Positions 26,735 through 35,133 of a stretch of 64,000 nt of DNA are shown here, in pieces. Origin of the DNA: CAUZIZ01 sp965218775 (GTDB taxonomy: Bacteria; Acidobacteriota; UBA6911; RPQK01; JAJDTT01). The stretch covers positions 1,177,202-1,241,201 of the forward strand of contig CBDCLS010000003.1 in the NCBI GenBank assembly GCA_965218775.1, given 5' to 3'. A model generated the notes under the pieces. That model was not told where the DNA came from. It ran no database searches and saw only the letters and a program-made list of their open reading frames with translations. Each line of letters opens with the position of its first letter. Position 1 is the first letter of the stretch. The position numbers and the translations under genes were made by a program.

Positions 26735-26774
26735 TTAACCATGATCAGTTAATTTACTTCTCTTGTCAAGTAAA
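26735..26774. promoter_or_regulatory. Two tandem dyads in the regulator promoter
   Basis: TTAAC-catgatca-GTTAA is followed immediately by TTTACTT-ctcttgtc-AAGTAAA (26753-26774). Both are conserved at 32785-32824 in the duplicated locus although the flanking sequences have diverged. They are candidate operators for the HTH regulator, placed to control both divergent genes. TATATT at about 26780 may be the -10 box. Confidence 0.5.
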
Positions 26775-26840
26775 ATGAGATATATTCTTTGAATACAGGA
26801 ATTGCTTAATCGAAAGAAGTTAATTCGGGAGGGACTTCAA

Positions 26841-27698
26841 ATGGATGTTTCCTTGGTGATCAGGCGCCGGCTGAAACAATTGGGCCTCGGGCAGAAGGAC
26901 TTGGCAAGCGCCACCCAGGTTACGGAGTCCTACATCTCACAGTTGCTGACCCAGAAGAAGGCGCCTCCCGCACCCCAGCGGACAGATATTTACGTCAAGA
27001 TGGGTGAGTTCTTGAAGCTCCCCAGCGGTGAGCTTGCGAAGTTGGCTGACCTCCAGCGCCAGGAAGACTTGAAGAGAAAGTTGGCGGATCCGCCCGTGGC
27101 CTTGTTCCAAGAGGTTCGAGAGTTGGTGCTTCAGAAATGCAAGCCGGACAAAGAAAAACCAGTGCGTGCGATTTTTGAAAGGCAGCCCTTTGGCGTACTG
27201 GAACGGCTGGTCACACAAAAGCTCCTGGACGTGGTCAAAGGACTTGCCCAAGAAGAATTGCACAATGAAGAATGGGTCCGCTTGGTGGGTCGGCTCAGTG
27301 GCCAAAGCTATCAACAGATGCGGGTCACCGTTCTCGAGCTCCTGGATACGGATGTCCTCGACGTGTCAATTCAAAACAGTGTGTTCCTTTTAGATCCGGT
27401 GATCGAATCGTGGGACATTGATCTCGCGACTTTTGGTATGGAAGTTGTCTTAAACCGAAGGGTAGCCCGGGGGGACCGTAAGGAATTCGAGTTTGTTGAA
27501 AAGGAAACCCAACCTGAAGAGCCGGGGCTCGAAGCATTCCTTCAGGATGCTTCTCTCAATGGCGACGCTACCGAGGAGGAAATCGAGTTCCTGAGAAGGC
27601 AGAGGTTCAAGGGGAAACGGCCTACTCCACTCTATTATTACCGCGCCTTACAAAACCTCAGAGACCCTCTCCACTTCCACCCTTCATCAGGCGATTGA
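26841..27698 (+). CDS. XRE-type HTH regulator with unknown C-domain
   Basis: The ATG at 26841 is preferred over an upstream one because GGAGGG lies 7-8 nt before it, giving 285 residues. Residues 1-60 form an XRE/Cro HTH (LVIRRRLKQLGLGQKDLASA, TQVTESYISQLLTQKKAPPA). The remainder, containing FERQPFGVLERLVTQKLLDV and the acidic tail TEEEIEFLRRQRFKGK, is not a family I recognise and may sense a ligand or mediate oligomerisation. A frameshifted duplicate of its first 55 codons lies at 32892. Autoregulation through the upstream dyads is likely but unproven. Confidence 0.8.
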   Translation: MDVSLVIRRRLKQLGLGQKDLASATQVTESYISQLLTQKKAPPAPQRTDIYVKMGEFLKLPSGELAKLADLQRQEDLKRKLADPPVALFQEVRELVLQKCKPDKEKPVRAIFERQPFGVLERLVTQKLLDVVKGLAQEELHNEEWVRLVGRLSGQSYQQMRVTVLELLDTDVLDVSIQNSVFLLDPVIESWDIDLATFGMEVVLNRRVARGDRKEFEFVEKETQPEEPGLEAFLQDASLNGDATEEEIEFLRRQRFKGKRPTPLYYYRALQNLRDPLHFHPSSGD

Positions 27699-27714
27699 GA
27701 TTCCGTGCACCCGG

Positions 27715-27816
27715 TTGCAGCGGCAGATGGGATCCGAACCCGCGCGCTTGAGTATTCACAACCCCTGAAGTGTGGTCCAGACTGTGGGTCTCCGTCGTAT
27801 TGGTTGGCCGCTGCAA
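27715..27816 (-). tRNA. tRNA-like sequence, possibly decayed tRNA-Sec
   Basis: The minus strand begins and ends with the perfect 9-bp pair TTGCAGCGG/CCGCTGCAA, 102 nt in all. It contains ACTTCAGG (a UCA anticodon context like the ACTTCAA of known tRNA-Sec) and a GGGTTCGGATCCC T-arm-like block. The length fits a tRNA with a long variable arm. However, the anticodon stem pairs poorly, the D region is about 10 nt too long and no CCA follows. I see a tRNA-like relic or an unusual selC, not a confident gene. Confidence 0.2.
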
Positions 27817-27911
27817 CTTCGGGGACGCCAAAAGAGGGATTTGCACGATCTGCCGATACTTTGGTGACGAGGACTTCTTCATGGATAGGATCAAAGGCCA
27901 AGAACCTGCAA

Positions 27912-27945
27912 CAAAAAAAGGCCCCCTTTCGAGGGGCCCTTTTTC
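27912..27945. terminator. Bidirectional terminator after groEL
   Basis: GGCCCCC (27920-27926) pairs with GAGGGGCC around TTTC, with A-runs on the left and T-runs on the right. It can terminate groEL (minus strand) and transcripts from the + strand. Confidence 0.85.
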
Positions 27946-27970
27946 GAAATAACCTGAGTGTCCCTCAGGC

Positions 27971-29599
27971 CTAGTACATACCGCCCATATCACCATGGGG
28001 AGCAGGAGGAGCATCCGTCTTATCCTCTGGGACCTCGGTGACAAGCGCTTCGGTGGTCAGCAAGAGACTGGAAATCGAGGCGGCGTTCTGCAGCGCAGTC
28101 CGAGTCACCATCGTAGGATCGATGACTCCCGACTCCACCAGATCCTCGAATTGCTCCGTCTCCGCGTTGAAGCCGAAGTTAGTTTCCTTCGATTCCCGGA
28201 TCTTGCCGACGATGATGGCACCCTCGTGGCCGGCGTTCTGTGCGATCTGGCGCACCGGCTCCTCCAGTGCTCGCTTGACGATCTTGACGCCGATCTGCTC
28301 GTCTTCATCCTCCAGCTTCATGTCTTCCAGGACGCTGAGAGCCCGGATGAAGGCGACTCCTCCGCCCGGCACGATCCCTTCCTCGGCAGCAGCCTTGGTG
28401 GCGTGCATGGCATCCTCGACCCGCGCTTTCTTCTCCTTGAGCTCGGTCTCGGTGGCCGCACCCACCTTGATGACAGCCACGCCTCCCACGAGTTTCGCCA
28501 GGCGCTCCTGCAGCTTCTCCCGATCGTAATCGGAAGTCGTCTCTTCGACCTGGGTTCGGAGCTGCTTCACTCGTCCGGCGATATCTTCGGGCTTTGCCGC
28601 CCCTTCAACGATGGTGGTGTTGTCCTTGTCGATGGTCACCTTCTTGGCCTGGCCCAGATCTTCAAGGCGTACGTTCTCCAGCTTGATCCCGAGATCCTCG
28701 GAGATGACCTTGCCACCAGTCAAGATGGCGATGTCCTCGAGCATGGCCTTGCGCCGGTCGCCGAAGCCCGGAGCCTTGACGGCGCAGCCCTTCAGGGTCC
28801 CGCGCAGCTTGTTGACCACCAGGGTAGCCAGGGCTTCTCCTTCCACATCCTCCGCCATGATCACGAGCGGTGTTCCGCCCTTTGCGACCTGTTCCAGCAG
28901 GGGAAGAAGATCCTTCATGGAGCTGATCTTCTTTTCATGGAGGAGAATGTAAGCGTCCTCCAGGATGGATTCCATCCGGTCCGGGTCGGTGACGAAGTAA
29001 GGGGAAAGGTACCCCCGGTCGAACTGCATGCCCTCGACGACCTCGAGTGAGGTATCGATCGACTTGGCTTCTTCGACCGTGATGACACCATCCTTGCCCA
29101 CCTTCTTCATGGCCTCAGCGATGATGCCGCCAATGTCCTTGTCGTTGTTCGCAGAGATCGCACCTACCTGGGCAATCATTTCGCCCTTGATTTCGGTGGA
29201 CATCTTCTTGATCTCGTCGACTGTAGCCTCAACCGCAGCATTGATGCCCCGCTTGAGCGCCATCGGGTTTGCACCGGCGGCCACGGTTTTGAGTCCCTCC
29301 CGCACGATCGCCTGGGCCAGGACCGTCGCTGTGGTGGTACCGTCTCCAGCCACATCACTGGTCTTGCTGGCGACTTCCCTGAGCATCGCGGCCCCAACCT
29401 TCTGCAGGCCGTCGAGCTCGATCTCCTTGGCTACAGTAACGCCGTCCTTGGTAATAACGGGTGAGCCAAACTTCTTCTCCAACACGACATTGCGGCCCTT
29501 GGGGCCCAGTGTAATCTTGACCGCATTGGCCAGGGTGTTCACACCCGAAATCAGGGCTCGGCGTGCTTCCTCGCCGTGCGTTACATCTTTTGCTGGCAT
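27971..29599 (-). CDS. groEL: Chaperonin GroEL (60 kDa subunit)
   Basis: 542 residues, normal length. All chaperonin landmarks are present: VKITLGPKGRNVVLEKKFGS, DGVTVAKEIEL, the ATP-binding GDGTTTATVLAQAIVREG (residues about 86-103), the apical domain (GYLSPYFVTDPDRMESILED), and the C-terminal EGIVPGGGVAFIRA region. The tail ends GDMGGMY. It forms the double-ring folding machine with GroES, whose gene lies 64 nt upstream in the same operon. Confidence 0.98.
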   Translation of the reverse strand: MPAKDVTHGEEARRALISGVNTLANAVKITLGPKGRNVVLEKKFGSPVITKDGVTVAKEIELDGLQKVGAAMLREVASKTSDVAGDGTTTATVLAQAIVREGLKTVAAGANPMALKRGINAAVEATVDEIKKMSTEIKGEMIAQVGAISANNDKDIGGIIAEAMKKVGKDGVITVEEAKSIDTSLEVVEGMQFDRGYLSPYFVTDPDRMESILEDAYILLHEKKISSMKDLLPLLEQVAKGGTPLVIMAEDVEGEALATLVVNKLRGTLKGCAVKAPGFGDRRKAMLEDIAILTGGKVISEDLGIKLENVRLEDLGQAKKVTIDKDNTTIVEGAAKPEDIAGRVKQLRTQVEETTSDYDREKLQERLAKLVGGVAVIKVGAATETELKEKKARVEDAMHATKAAAEEGIVPGGGVAFIRALSVLEDMKLEDEDEQIGVKIVKRALEEPVRQIAQNAGHEGAIIVGKIRESKETNFGFNAETEQFEDLVESGVIDPTMVTRTALQNAASISSLLLTTEALVTEVPEDKTDAPPAPHGDMGGMY

Positions 29600-29663
29600 A
29601 ATCCTTAGTCTCCTTTTTCTAGAACCTTCGATCTAAAGATAGATTTGGGTAGTGATAGCGCTC

Positions 29664-29969
29664 TCAGGCACCCACTGACTGGCCTTCGAGAATCCCGAAC
29701 ACTTCGTCTTCGCGCATGATGAGAAGCTCCTCATCATCGACCTTCACCTCGGTTCCGGCGTACTTGCCGAAGAGGATCCGATCCCCCACCTTCAGGGTCA
29801 TCTGGAGCTTCTGGCCATTGTCGAGAACCTTGCCATCGCCGACCGCCACCACTTCACCCTCCTGGGGCTTCTCTTTGGCTGTGTCGGGAATGACAATACC
29901 TCCGCGGAACTCCTCTTCTGAGTCGAGTCGGCGGATCAGGATTCGATCTTGCAGTGGTTTGATCTTCAT
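29664..29969 (-). CDS. groES: Co-chaperonin GroES
   Basis: 101 residues: KPLQDRILIRRLDSEEEFRG, then GGIVIPDTAKEKPQEGEVVA with the mobile loop, KVGDRILFGKYAGTEVKVDD, and the end LLIMREDEVFGILEGQ. It is the first gene of groESL. No CIRCE element (TTAGCACTC-N9-GAGTGCTAA) is visible in the 60 bp upstream, so heat regulation, if present, uses another system. Confidence 0.98.
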   Translation of the reverse strand: MKIKPLQDRILIRRLDSEEEFRGGIVIPDTAKEKPQEGEVVAVGDGKVLDNGQKLQMTLKVGDRILFGKYAGTEVKVDDEELLIMREDEVFGILEGQSVGA

Positions 29970-30110
29970 CAGTTTTTCCTCTTTCAGTACGTCACATTAG
30001 ATTGGTTCGGGGCCTTGGGTTTAAGTGCAACAGGCGGCTGATTACCTACGAACGTACCCATCTGTCACACGGTTTGTTCTTCACGGACCCCTTCCAGTTA
30101 CTGGGGAATT

Positions 30111-30257
30111 TCAAAGGGGCCCGGGGTGCGTGGTTCCCACGAGGCTCCCGAATCGGAGTCCCAGCCCTTTCCTCTTCAGGCTGGACCTGATAAAAGCTCC
30201 CCAGAAGAATCGCCAAGTGGGCTTGATGTTGGGGAACTTAAAGACCTGATCGCTCAT
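30111..30257 (-). pseudogene. hflK 5'-fragment duplicate
   Basis: The 48-codon frame begins MSDQVFKFPNIKPTWRFFWG and ends GLRFGSLVGTTHPGPL. The DNA from about 30113 to 30215 matches hflK 25735-25835 (FYQVQPEEEGLVLRFGRLVR coding part), but an indel shifts the frame in the middle. The ATG overlaps the stop of the upstream gene (ATGA). It shows that the hflK region once followed this locus as it still follows the locus at 26 kb. Confidence 0.6.
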
Positions 30258-30979
30258 AGACTCCCTCGCTTTAAGGGTGCAAGGTCGCTTTGTTGGCTAG
30301 CCGAGCCTTCTTGCGCGGAGCGGTTCTCCTCATCTTGCTTCCTTCGACGTTCAACTCGTTCGGCAACCTCTTGCTCGTCCAGCCGGATAGCCTCGACGAT
30401 CGCTGCCCGGGCCAAGGTATCCAGCCCCTTGGAAAACATCACCACTCCAAAAGCAGGCTGGGAGTAGGAGGAACGGAAAAGGTTGAACGAGTACTGCGCG
30501 TCTTCCCAACAGGCCACGACCTCTTGGCTGTCGTTATAAATCCGGGACGAGGAGAAGCTGAGGATTTTCGCCTTAGGTCTCCTGGCAGTTCCGTACTGTG
30601 CCGAAATAGCCTCGATCATGTCCTCACCCGTCAGACCTTGGGTCCTATGCGGAGCATAATTGGCCACTATTCGAAAAAGCTCGCCGTTGTAAAAGCTGAA
30701 GAGGAGCTCTCTTGGCGGGTCCGTTTGAAGCGGAGACTCGCCATGAAAGTGTCGGGGGTGCCACTGTCGTTCTTGAATCAGCAATAGTTCTTCAATGAGC
30801 GCAGGACGCTGGTGGATGGTCCTCGTCTGAGACGGGTTCATGCCGGTCTGTTTCGCTACCGAGAGGAGGTTCATTCCAAATTGAAACTCCCGGTATCTGG
30901 ATAGATCTTGGGCATAAATCAAAGGCGCCAAGAGCACGGTCCAAATAATTGAGATTGCCAGACTGCGAGTGCTGATCAT
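30254..30979 (-). CDS. Secreted protein, DLSRYREFQ family (paralogue 1)
   Basis: 241 residues with a signal peptide (SLAISIIWTVLLAPLIYA) and the block DLSRYREFQFGMNLLSVAKQ after it. A central domain reads LLFSFYNGELFRIVANYAPH, GLTGEDMIEAISAQYGTARR, and the C-terminus is a charged helix (RLDEQEVAERVERRRKQDEE). It is clearly homologous to 31676-32341. The globular part could be a SmpA-like or small alpha/beta periplasmic domain. Function unknown. It is the last intact gene before the hflK remnant. Confidence 0.7.
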   Translation of the reverse strand: MISTRSLAISIIWTVLLAPLIYAQDLSRYREFQFGMNLLSVAKQTGMNPSQTRTIHQRPALIEELLLIQERQWHPRHFHGESPLQTDPPRELLFSFYNGELFRIVANYAPHRTQGLTGEDMIEAISAQYGTARRPKAKILSFSSSRIYNDSQEVVACWEDAQYSFNLFRSSYSQPAFGVVMFSKGLDTLARAAIVEAIRLDEQEVAERVERRRKQDEENRSAQEGSASQQSDLAPLKRGSL

Positions 30980-31164
30980 TTAGTTTCTCCCCGGGGGACT
31001 TGACGATTTACCATTTTCGATATTCGTTCGACTCGGCATCGGCCCGCTCGCACCGCCTGCATGCACCGAGATGAATCCAAGACATCACCAAGACCTTGGT
31101 CCGCTTTCATCGGAGAACTTCTTTTTCTATAAATATGTCGTGTGCTAGGTGCCGAACTACACGT

Positions 31165-31650
31165 TCATCGTCGTCGTGCCGCCCTATTAGCCTTGATCAC
31201 TTGGTACCGGGAGTCCTGTGCAATCATCTGCCGTACCTGATCGGTTATCGCCTGCCAATCATGGATGAAATAGCCAGCCTGATTTCTCGCCATCACCTCA
31301 GCGCGCTTCTCTTCGAGGATTGCGATCACGGCCAGGGTATCCCTTCGATCCTGCTCCGTCTGCTTGTCGGCCACCGACTGAAACGCTTTGGCAACGCGAT
31401 CAAACTCTGCACTCACTCGTACCTTGATCTGCTCTGCCCACTCCACTTGATTCACCGTACCGGTCATCTTTGGGCCATTTCGTGTCGTTCCCAAACTGGG
31501 GTCGAGCCTCTCTTCAGCTGTTAACCGACAGTCCGTCGGGCTCAGTGCTCCACCCTCATCTTCCCAGGCTTCAGTAACGTCTTTCGCAAACAAAAGTGCT
31601 TCCATGATCTCGATCCCAAGCACCGCTGCGTCCCCTTGGCATCGCGACAA
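31165..31650 (-). CDS. Hypothetical protein between the two paralogues
   Basis: 161 residues, no signal peptide, largely helical with charged heptads (EQIKVRVSAEFDRVAKAFQS, then DRRDTLAVIAILEEKRAEVM). It starts 25 nt after the stop of the upstream paralogue, in the same operon. The N-terminal 30 residues may not be translated, since no good ribosome site precedes the first ATG. No family recognised. Confidence 0.5.
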   Translation of the reverse strand: MSRCQGDAAVLGIEIMEALLFAKDVTEAWEDEGGALSPTDCRLTAEERLDPSLGTTRNGPKMTGTVNQVEWAEQIKVRVSAEFDRVAKAFQSVADKQTEQDRRDTLAVIAILEEKRAEVMARNQAGYFIHDWQAITDQVRQMIAQDSRYQVIKANRAARRR

Positions 31651-31675
31651 TACAGCGGTTTCCTACTTTCAATGT

Positions 31676-32341
31676 TCACGGGTGGAAGTCCGGTTTGTTC
31701 ACTAGCCGGGCCTTCTCTTGCTGGACCCGCTTCTCCTCATCTTCCCTGTTCTTGCGTTCGATCTCTCGTCGGGGAGCCTCTTGCCTGTCTAGCCGAACCG
31801 CCTCGTCAACAGCCGCTCGCGCGAGGACATCCAGCCGCTTCGAAAGCGCAAGCAATGTAAAGCTGGGCCGGTATTCGGAACGGATGAGATTAAATGACCA
31901 CTTCGAGTCTTCCCAGCGCGCGATGACCTTTACGGTTTCGTTAGCCTCGTAGATCGAAGACAGCGTGATCTCGGCAGAAGGCTTCAGGGCTGTTCCATAA
32001 ATCGCCGAAATAGCCTCGATCATGTCCTCAGCCGTCAGCCCTTCGGTTTTGTAATGATCGTAATCCACTACCATGCGAAACAGTTCGCCGTTGTAAAAAC
32101 GGAACAGTATTTCGTCCACAGAGTCAGCAGGCTCGGCCCGCCAAGACAGCTCTTGGATTACCGCCGGGCGCTGATGAATGATTTTCGCCTCGCCCGGTTT
32201 CATTTCTGCTTGTTTCGCTAACCCGAGTAGGTTTGTATCAAGCTGAAACTCGCGGTACCGGGATAGATCTGCGGCGCATAGCAGTGCCGAAGAAAGCACG
32301 ACCCCCGAAAGTGACGTTGCAACTATTTGAAATTTGGTCAT
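31676..32341 (-). CDS. Secreted protein, DLSRYREFQ family (paralogue 2)
   Basis: 221 residues. Signal peptide IVATSLSGVVLSSALLCAA, then DLSRYREFQLDTNLLGLAKQ, ILFRFYNGELFRMVVDYDHY and GLTAEDMIEAISAIYGTALK, matching the paralogue at 30254 along its length. The C-terminal helix is rich in Arg/Glu (REIERKNREDEEKRVQQEKA). Its ATG overlaps the stop of the small membrane protein gene (ATGA), so the two are translationally coupled. Function unknown. Confidence 0.7.
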   Translation of the reverse strand: MTKFQIVATSLSGVVLSSALLCAADLSRYREFQLDTNLLGLAKQAEMKPGEAKIIHQRPAVIQELSWRAEPADSVDEILFRFYNGELFRMVVDYDHYKTEGLTAEDMIEAISAIYGTALKPSAEITLSSIYEANETVKVIARWEDSKWSFNLIRSEYRPSFTLLALSKRLDVLARAAVDEAVRLDRQEAPRREIERKNREDEEKRVQQEKARLVNKPDFHP

Positions 32342-32496
32342 TTAGTGCACTCCTTTGGCTGGGGCTCAGTAAGCTCCCTCCCAATCGCCCATCGCTCTAC
32401 AGTGCGCGAATCCGCCTGCAGGAGAACAACGGTGGCCCCTGAACAAACAACGAAAACCAGCAGGAACTGGTAAGCATTCATGATTTCCGTCGGCAT
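32338..32496 (-). CDS. 52-aa small membrane protein (paralogue 2)
   Basis: It encodes MPTEIMNAYQFLLVFVVCSG then ATVVLLQADSRTVERWAIGR and a polar tail. A hydrophobic span covers residues 10-28. The first 28 residues are shared with the ORF at 26397-26576. The stop overlaps the ATG of the secreted protein gene, which strengthens the case for translation. It would be a small inner-membrane partner of the secreted protein; that is inference. Confidence 0.6.
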   Translation of the reverse strand: MPTEIMNAYQFLLVFVVCSGATVVLLQADSRTVERWAIGRELTEPQPKECTK

Positions 32497-32784
32497 CTGA
32501 AAACCTTCTTTCCGCTTTTACTTTGCGATCTCTTTGCGGAACAACAAGAGGCCGGACTGTGGCCACCCTCTCCGATCGAAGAGCCCTGTGCCTTCAGGCT
32601 GCTGCGCGAGCAGCAAGCTTACGCAATATAGGGCTTTCAGCACTTGCGGATAGGTCCCGCGGTCTTAGGCCTTCGCGTTCTCTTCGCTGTCCCACAAACT
32701 GATTCCAACCGCTTCCGTTCTTGGAATCCCAGATAATCTGACTTAGTTCAGATTTTCTGAGAGAAGGGCTTGTGTAGCCAGACT

Positions 32785-32824
32785 CGTTAACCATGATCAG
32801 TTAATTTACTTCTCTTGTCAAGTA
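32785..32824. promoter_or_regulatory. Duplicate of the regulator promoter dyads
   Basis: The same tandem dyads as at 26735-26774: TTAAC-catgatca-GTTAA and TACTT-ctcttgtc-AAGTA (32807-32824; the outer pair is now mismatched). They lie between the second small membrane gene and the broken HTH copy. Confidence 0.5.
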
Positions 32825-32891
32825 GAATGAGGTATATTGTTTGAATACAGGAATTGCTTAATCAAAATAAGTTAATCCAGGAGAGACTTCG

Positions 32892-33050
32892 GTGGATGTT
32901 TCCTTGATGATCAGGCGCCGGCTGAAACAACTTGGCGTTGGGCAAAAGGAGTTGGCAAGCGCCACCCAAGTTTACGGAGTCCTCCATCTCACAGGTGCTG
33001 ACCCGGAAGAAAGCGCCTCCCGCTCCCCAGCGGAGTCGAAAGCTCTAGGA
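32892..33050 (+). pseudogene. Broken duplicate of the XRE regulator
   Basis: Starts GTG-GATGTTTCC and reads MDVSLMIRRRLKQLGVGQKE, LASATQV, then an extra T (GTTTACGG against GTTACGG) shifts the frame. The DNA still matches the functional copy for about 45 bp beyond this point. Afterwards homology ends. The regulatory gene of this second locus is therefore lost, while its operator-like dyads remain. Confidence 0.85.
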
Positions 33051-33335
33051 TATCGTCAGAATCACTCAATCAGTGCGGCCCAGATTCGCACTAGCATATA
33101 AGGGTAAAGAGGTGTTCGTGCTGGATCAGAACACTTCCCAGCTCTTGGAAACAAGAAGGCTGGATGCGCTCCGGATTAACGAGGGTGTGAAACTCGCATT
33201 GGACTGAGTCAAAGGATAGGGCTTGGAGGTTCTCTCCGACCTGGCCAGCAGTCGAGTCTGTTCCAGAGTCCATCGCCCAATGACTCGCCATCCTTTCTGG
33301 CCTACGCATCGTCGGAAAAAGGAGAGGGAAAGAAT

Positions 33336-34988
33336 TTGTCCATAGAAGATGGATACGAAGGGCTTAGAGCATTAATCAGCCTCGGGGAAGAAAAAGGCTA
33401 TCTTCTATACGACGAGGTGAATGATGCACTTTCCGAAGAACACCTGGACTCTGAAGATCTGGAGCAGATCCTCCATTTTCTCGGTGCTGCCGGAATTGAA
33501 GTGGTCGATTCAGAGCACCGGCCCAAGGGGGCCCGGCAGAAGATGGATGGCACGGGAAAGGACAAAAGCCTGCACCTCAAGTCGACAGCCGAAAGCCTGG
33601 GAAGGACTACCGATTCGGTCCGCCTCTACCTACGTGAAATGTCGACGGTGCCCCTTCTGAATCAAGGACAGGAAGTAGAACTCGCCAAGCGCATAGAGAA
33701 AGCACAGACGAATGTGCTCAAAGCGGTCTCGTGCTGTCCCCTCGCTGTCGCTGAAATCCTGGACTACGGGAAGGCGCTCCGTGCCGGGAAAACTCCCATC
33801 ACGAAGCTCGTCGACGTCGACAAGGAGGGACGGACTGAGGAGAACCTGTCGGCGCGACGAGAAGATGTGCTCGAGCGAATCGCCGAGATCGAGAGACTGG
33901 AAACAAAGGCTTCTCGGATTTGGACGCGTTTGTATCAGGCCCGCCCAGAGTCTGGTGAATACAGGCAACTATTTGCTCAGCTGGCGCATGATCGGAACTC
34001 AATCGCCCTTTGCATCCCGTACCTGAACCTCACACCAGCGACCCAGGCAAAGCTGCTGACTTTGGTTAAGACGACGTTCGATCGGATGGTGGCTCTGGAG
34101 GGGGAAACGAAGAAGTCTCAGGAACAGCTGAGGTCTTCATTGGAGCAGCCCGAAGCGAGGAAGGTGAGGGATCTGCTTCGAGGATTCGAAAAGGAGTTGA
34201 AGGAGATTGAGGAGAAGGTTCAGGCTAGCCCAGGAGAGCTCAAGCGGACTCTGGCGACGATCAAACAGAACGAACTGGAGGCAGATATTGCCAAGAAGGA
34301 ACTGGTGGAAGCCAATCTCCGCTTGGTGGTTTCCATTGCGAAGAAATATCCTAACCGAGGTCTGTCGTTTTTGGACCTGATCCAGGAAGGCAACACCGGG
34401 TTGATGAAAGCGGTCGAGAAGTTCGACTATCGACGGGGCTACAAGTTCTCGACGTATGCCCACTGGTGGATTCGACAGGCCATTACCCGAGCGATTGCCG
34501 ATCAAGGTCGGACCATCCGCATCCCGGTTCATATGATTGAGGTGATCAACACGCTGGTGAAGGCCGATCGAGCTCTGGTCCAGAAGTATGGGCGCCAGCC
34601 CACTGCCGAAGAGATTGCCCAGAGAGTGGGGCTGCCTGTCGGCAAAGTTCGCAAAGTCATGAAGATTGCGCAGCAGACAATTTCTCTGGAAACTTCAATA
34701 GGTAAAGAAGAAGAGAGCCCTTTGAGTGACTTTATCGAGGATCATGGGTTGCTCTCTCCGGAAGAGGCCGTGATCAATCACAATCTGGCAGAGCGAAATT
34801 CCTCGGTTTTGCTAACCCTGACGCCCCGCGAAGAGCAGATGATTCGGATGCGTTTCGGACTTGACGATGGCGTCGGATGCACTCTCGAAAAAGTCGGTCA
34901 GATGTTTTCGGTGACTCGGGAGCGCATCCGTCAAATCGAGGTCATAGCACTGCGCAAACTGCGCCAGGCGCCACGCAGGGAAGCCTAA
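33336..34988 (+). CDS. rpoD: RpoD-type sigma-70 factor
   Basis: 550 residues starting at TTG after AAGGAGAGGG. Region 1.1 is recognisable (ALISLGEEKGYLLYDEVNDA). Region 1.2 follows (DSVRLYLREMSTVPLL), then a charged spacer. Regions 2.1-2.4 read NLRLVVSIAKKYPNRGLSFL, DLIQEGNTGLMKAVEKFDYR, KFSTYAHWWIRQAITRAIAD and QGRTIRIPVHM. Region 3 is QPTAEEIAQRVGLPVGKVRK, and 4.2 is SVTRERIRQIEVIALRKLRQ. It recognises -35/-10 promoters with core RNA polymerase. The His in STYAHWW and the IEVIALRKLR ending are slightly unusual, so a second RpoD paralogue elsewhere in the genome cannot be excluded. Confidence 0.93.
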   Translation: MSIEDGYEGLRALISLGEEKGYLLYDEVNDALSEEHLDSEDLEQILHFLGAAGIEVVDSEHRPKGARQKMDGTGKDKSLHLKSTAESLGRTTDSVRLYLREMSTVPLLNQGQEVELAKRIEKAQTNVLKAVSCCPLAVAEILDYGKALRAGKTPITKLVDVDKEGRTEENLSARREDVLERIAEIERLETKASRIWTRLYQARPESGEYRQLFAQLAHDRNSIALCIPYLNLTPATQAKLLTLVKTTFDRMVALEGETKKSQEQLRSSLEQPEARKVRDLLRGFEKELKEIEEKVQASPGELKRTLATIKQNELEADIAKKELVEANLRLVVSIAKKYPNRGLSFLDLIQEGNTGLMKAVEKFDYRRGYKFSTYAHWWIRQAITRAIADQGRTIRIPVHMIEVINTLVKADRALVQKYGRQPTAEEIAQRVGLPVGKVRKVMKIAQQTISLETSIGKEEESPLSDFIEDHGLLSPEEAVINHNLAERNSSVLLTLTPREEQMIRMRFGLDDGVGCTLEKVGQMFSVTRERIRQIEVIALRKLRQAPRREA

Positions 34989-35133
34989 AAGCTCTTATCG
35001 AGAAGCGTTGAGCTGGGGACAGGGCGGCATACTGAAGGTGCCCGGCCTATTTCTGCAAACATCCACCGCAGCAGTTCAGCGATGATGAAAACATTCCAGA
35101 TGACAGAACATTTTATCCATGGAGACTGAGGCG

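Noticed and set aside
27995..29050. 351-codon + frame inside groEL
   Set aside because: It is the antisense shadow of groEL, whose identity is certain.
29970..30060. CIRCE element upstream of groES
   Set aside because: No TTAGCACTC/GAGTGCTAA pair was found in the leader.
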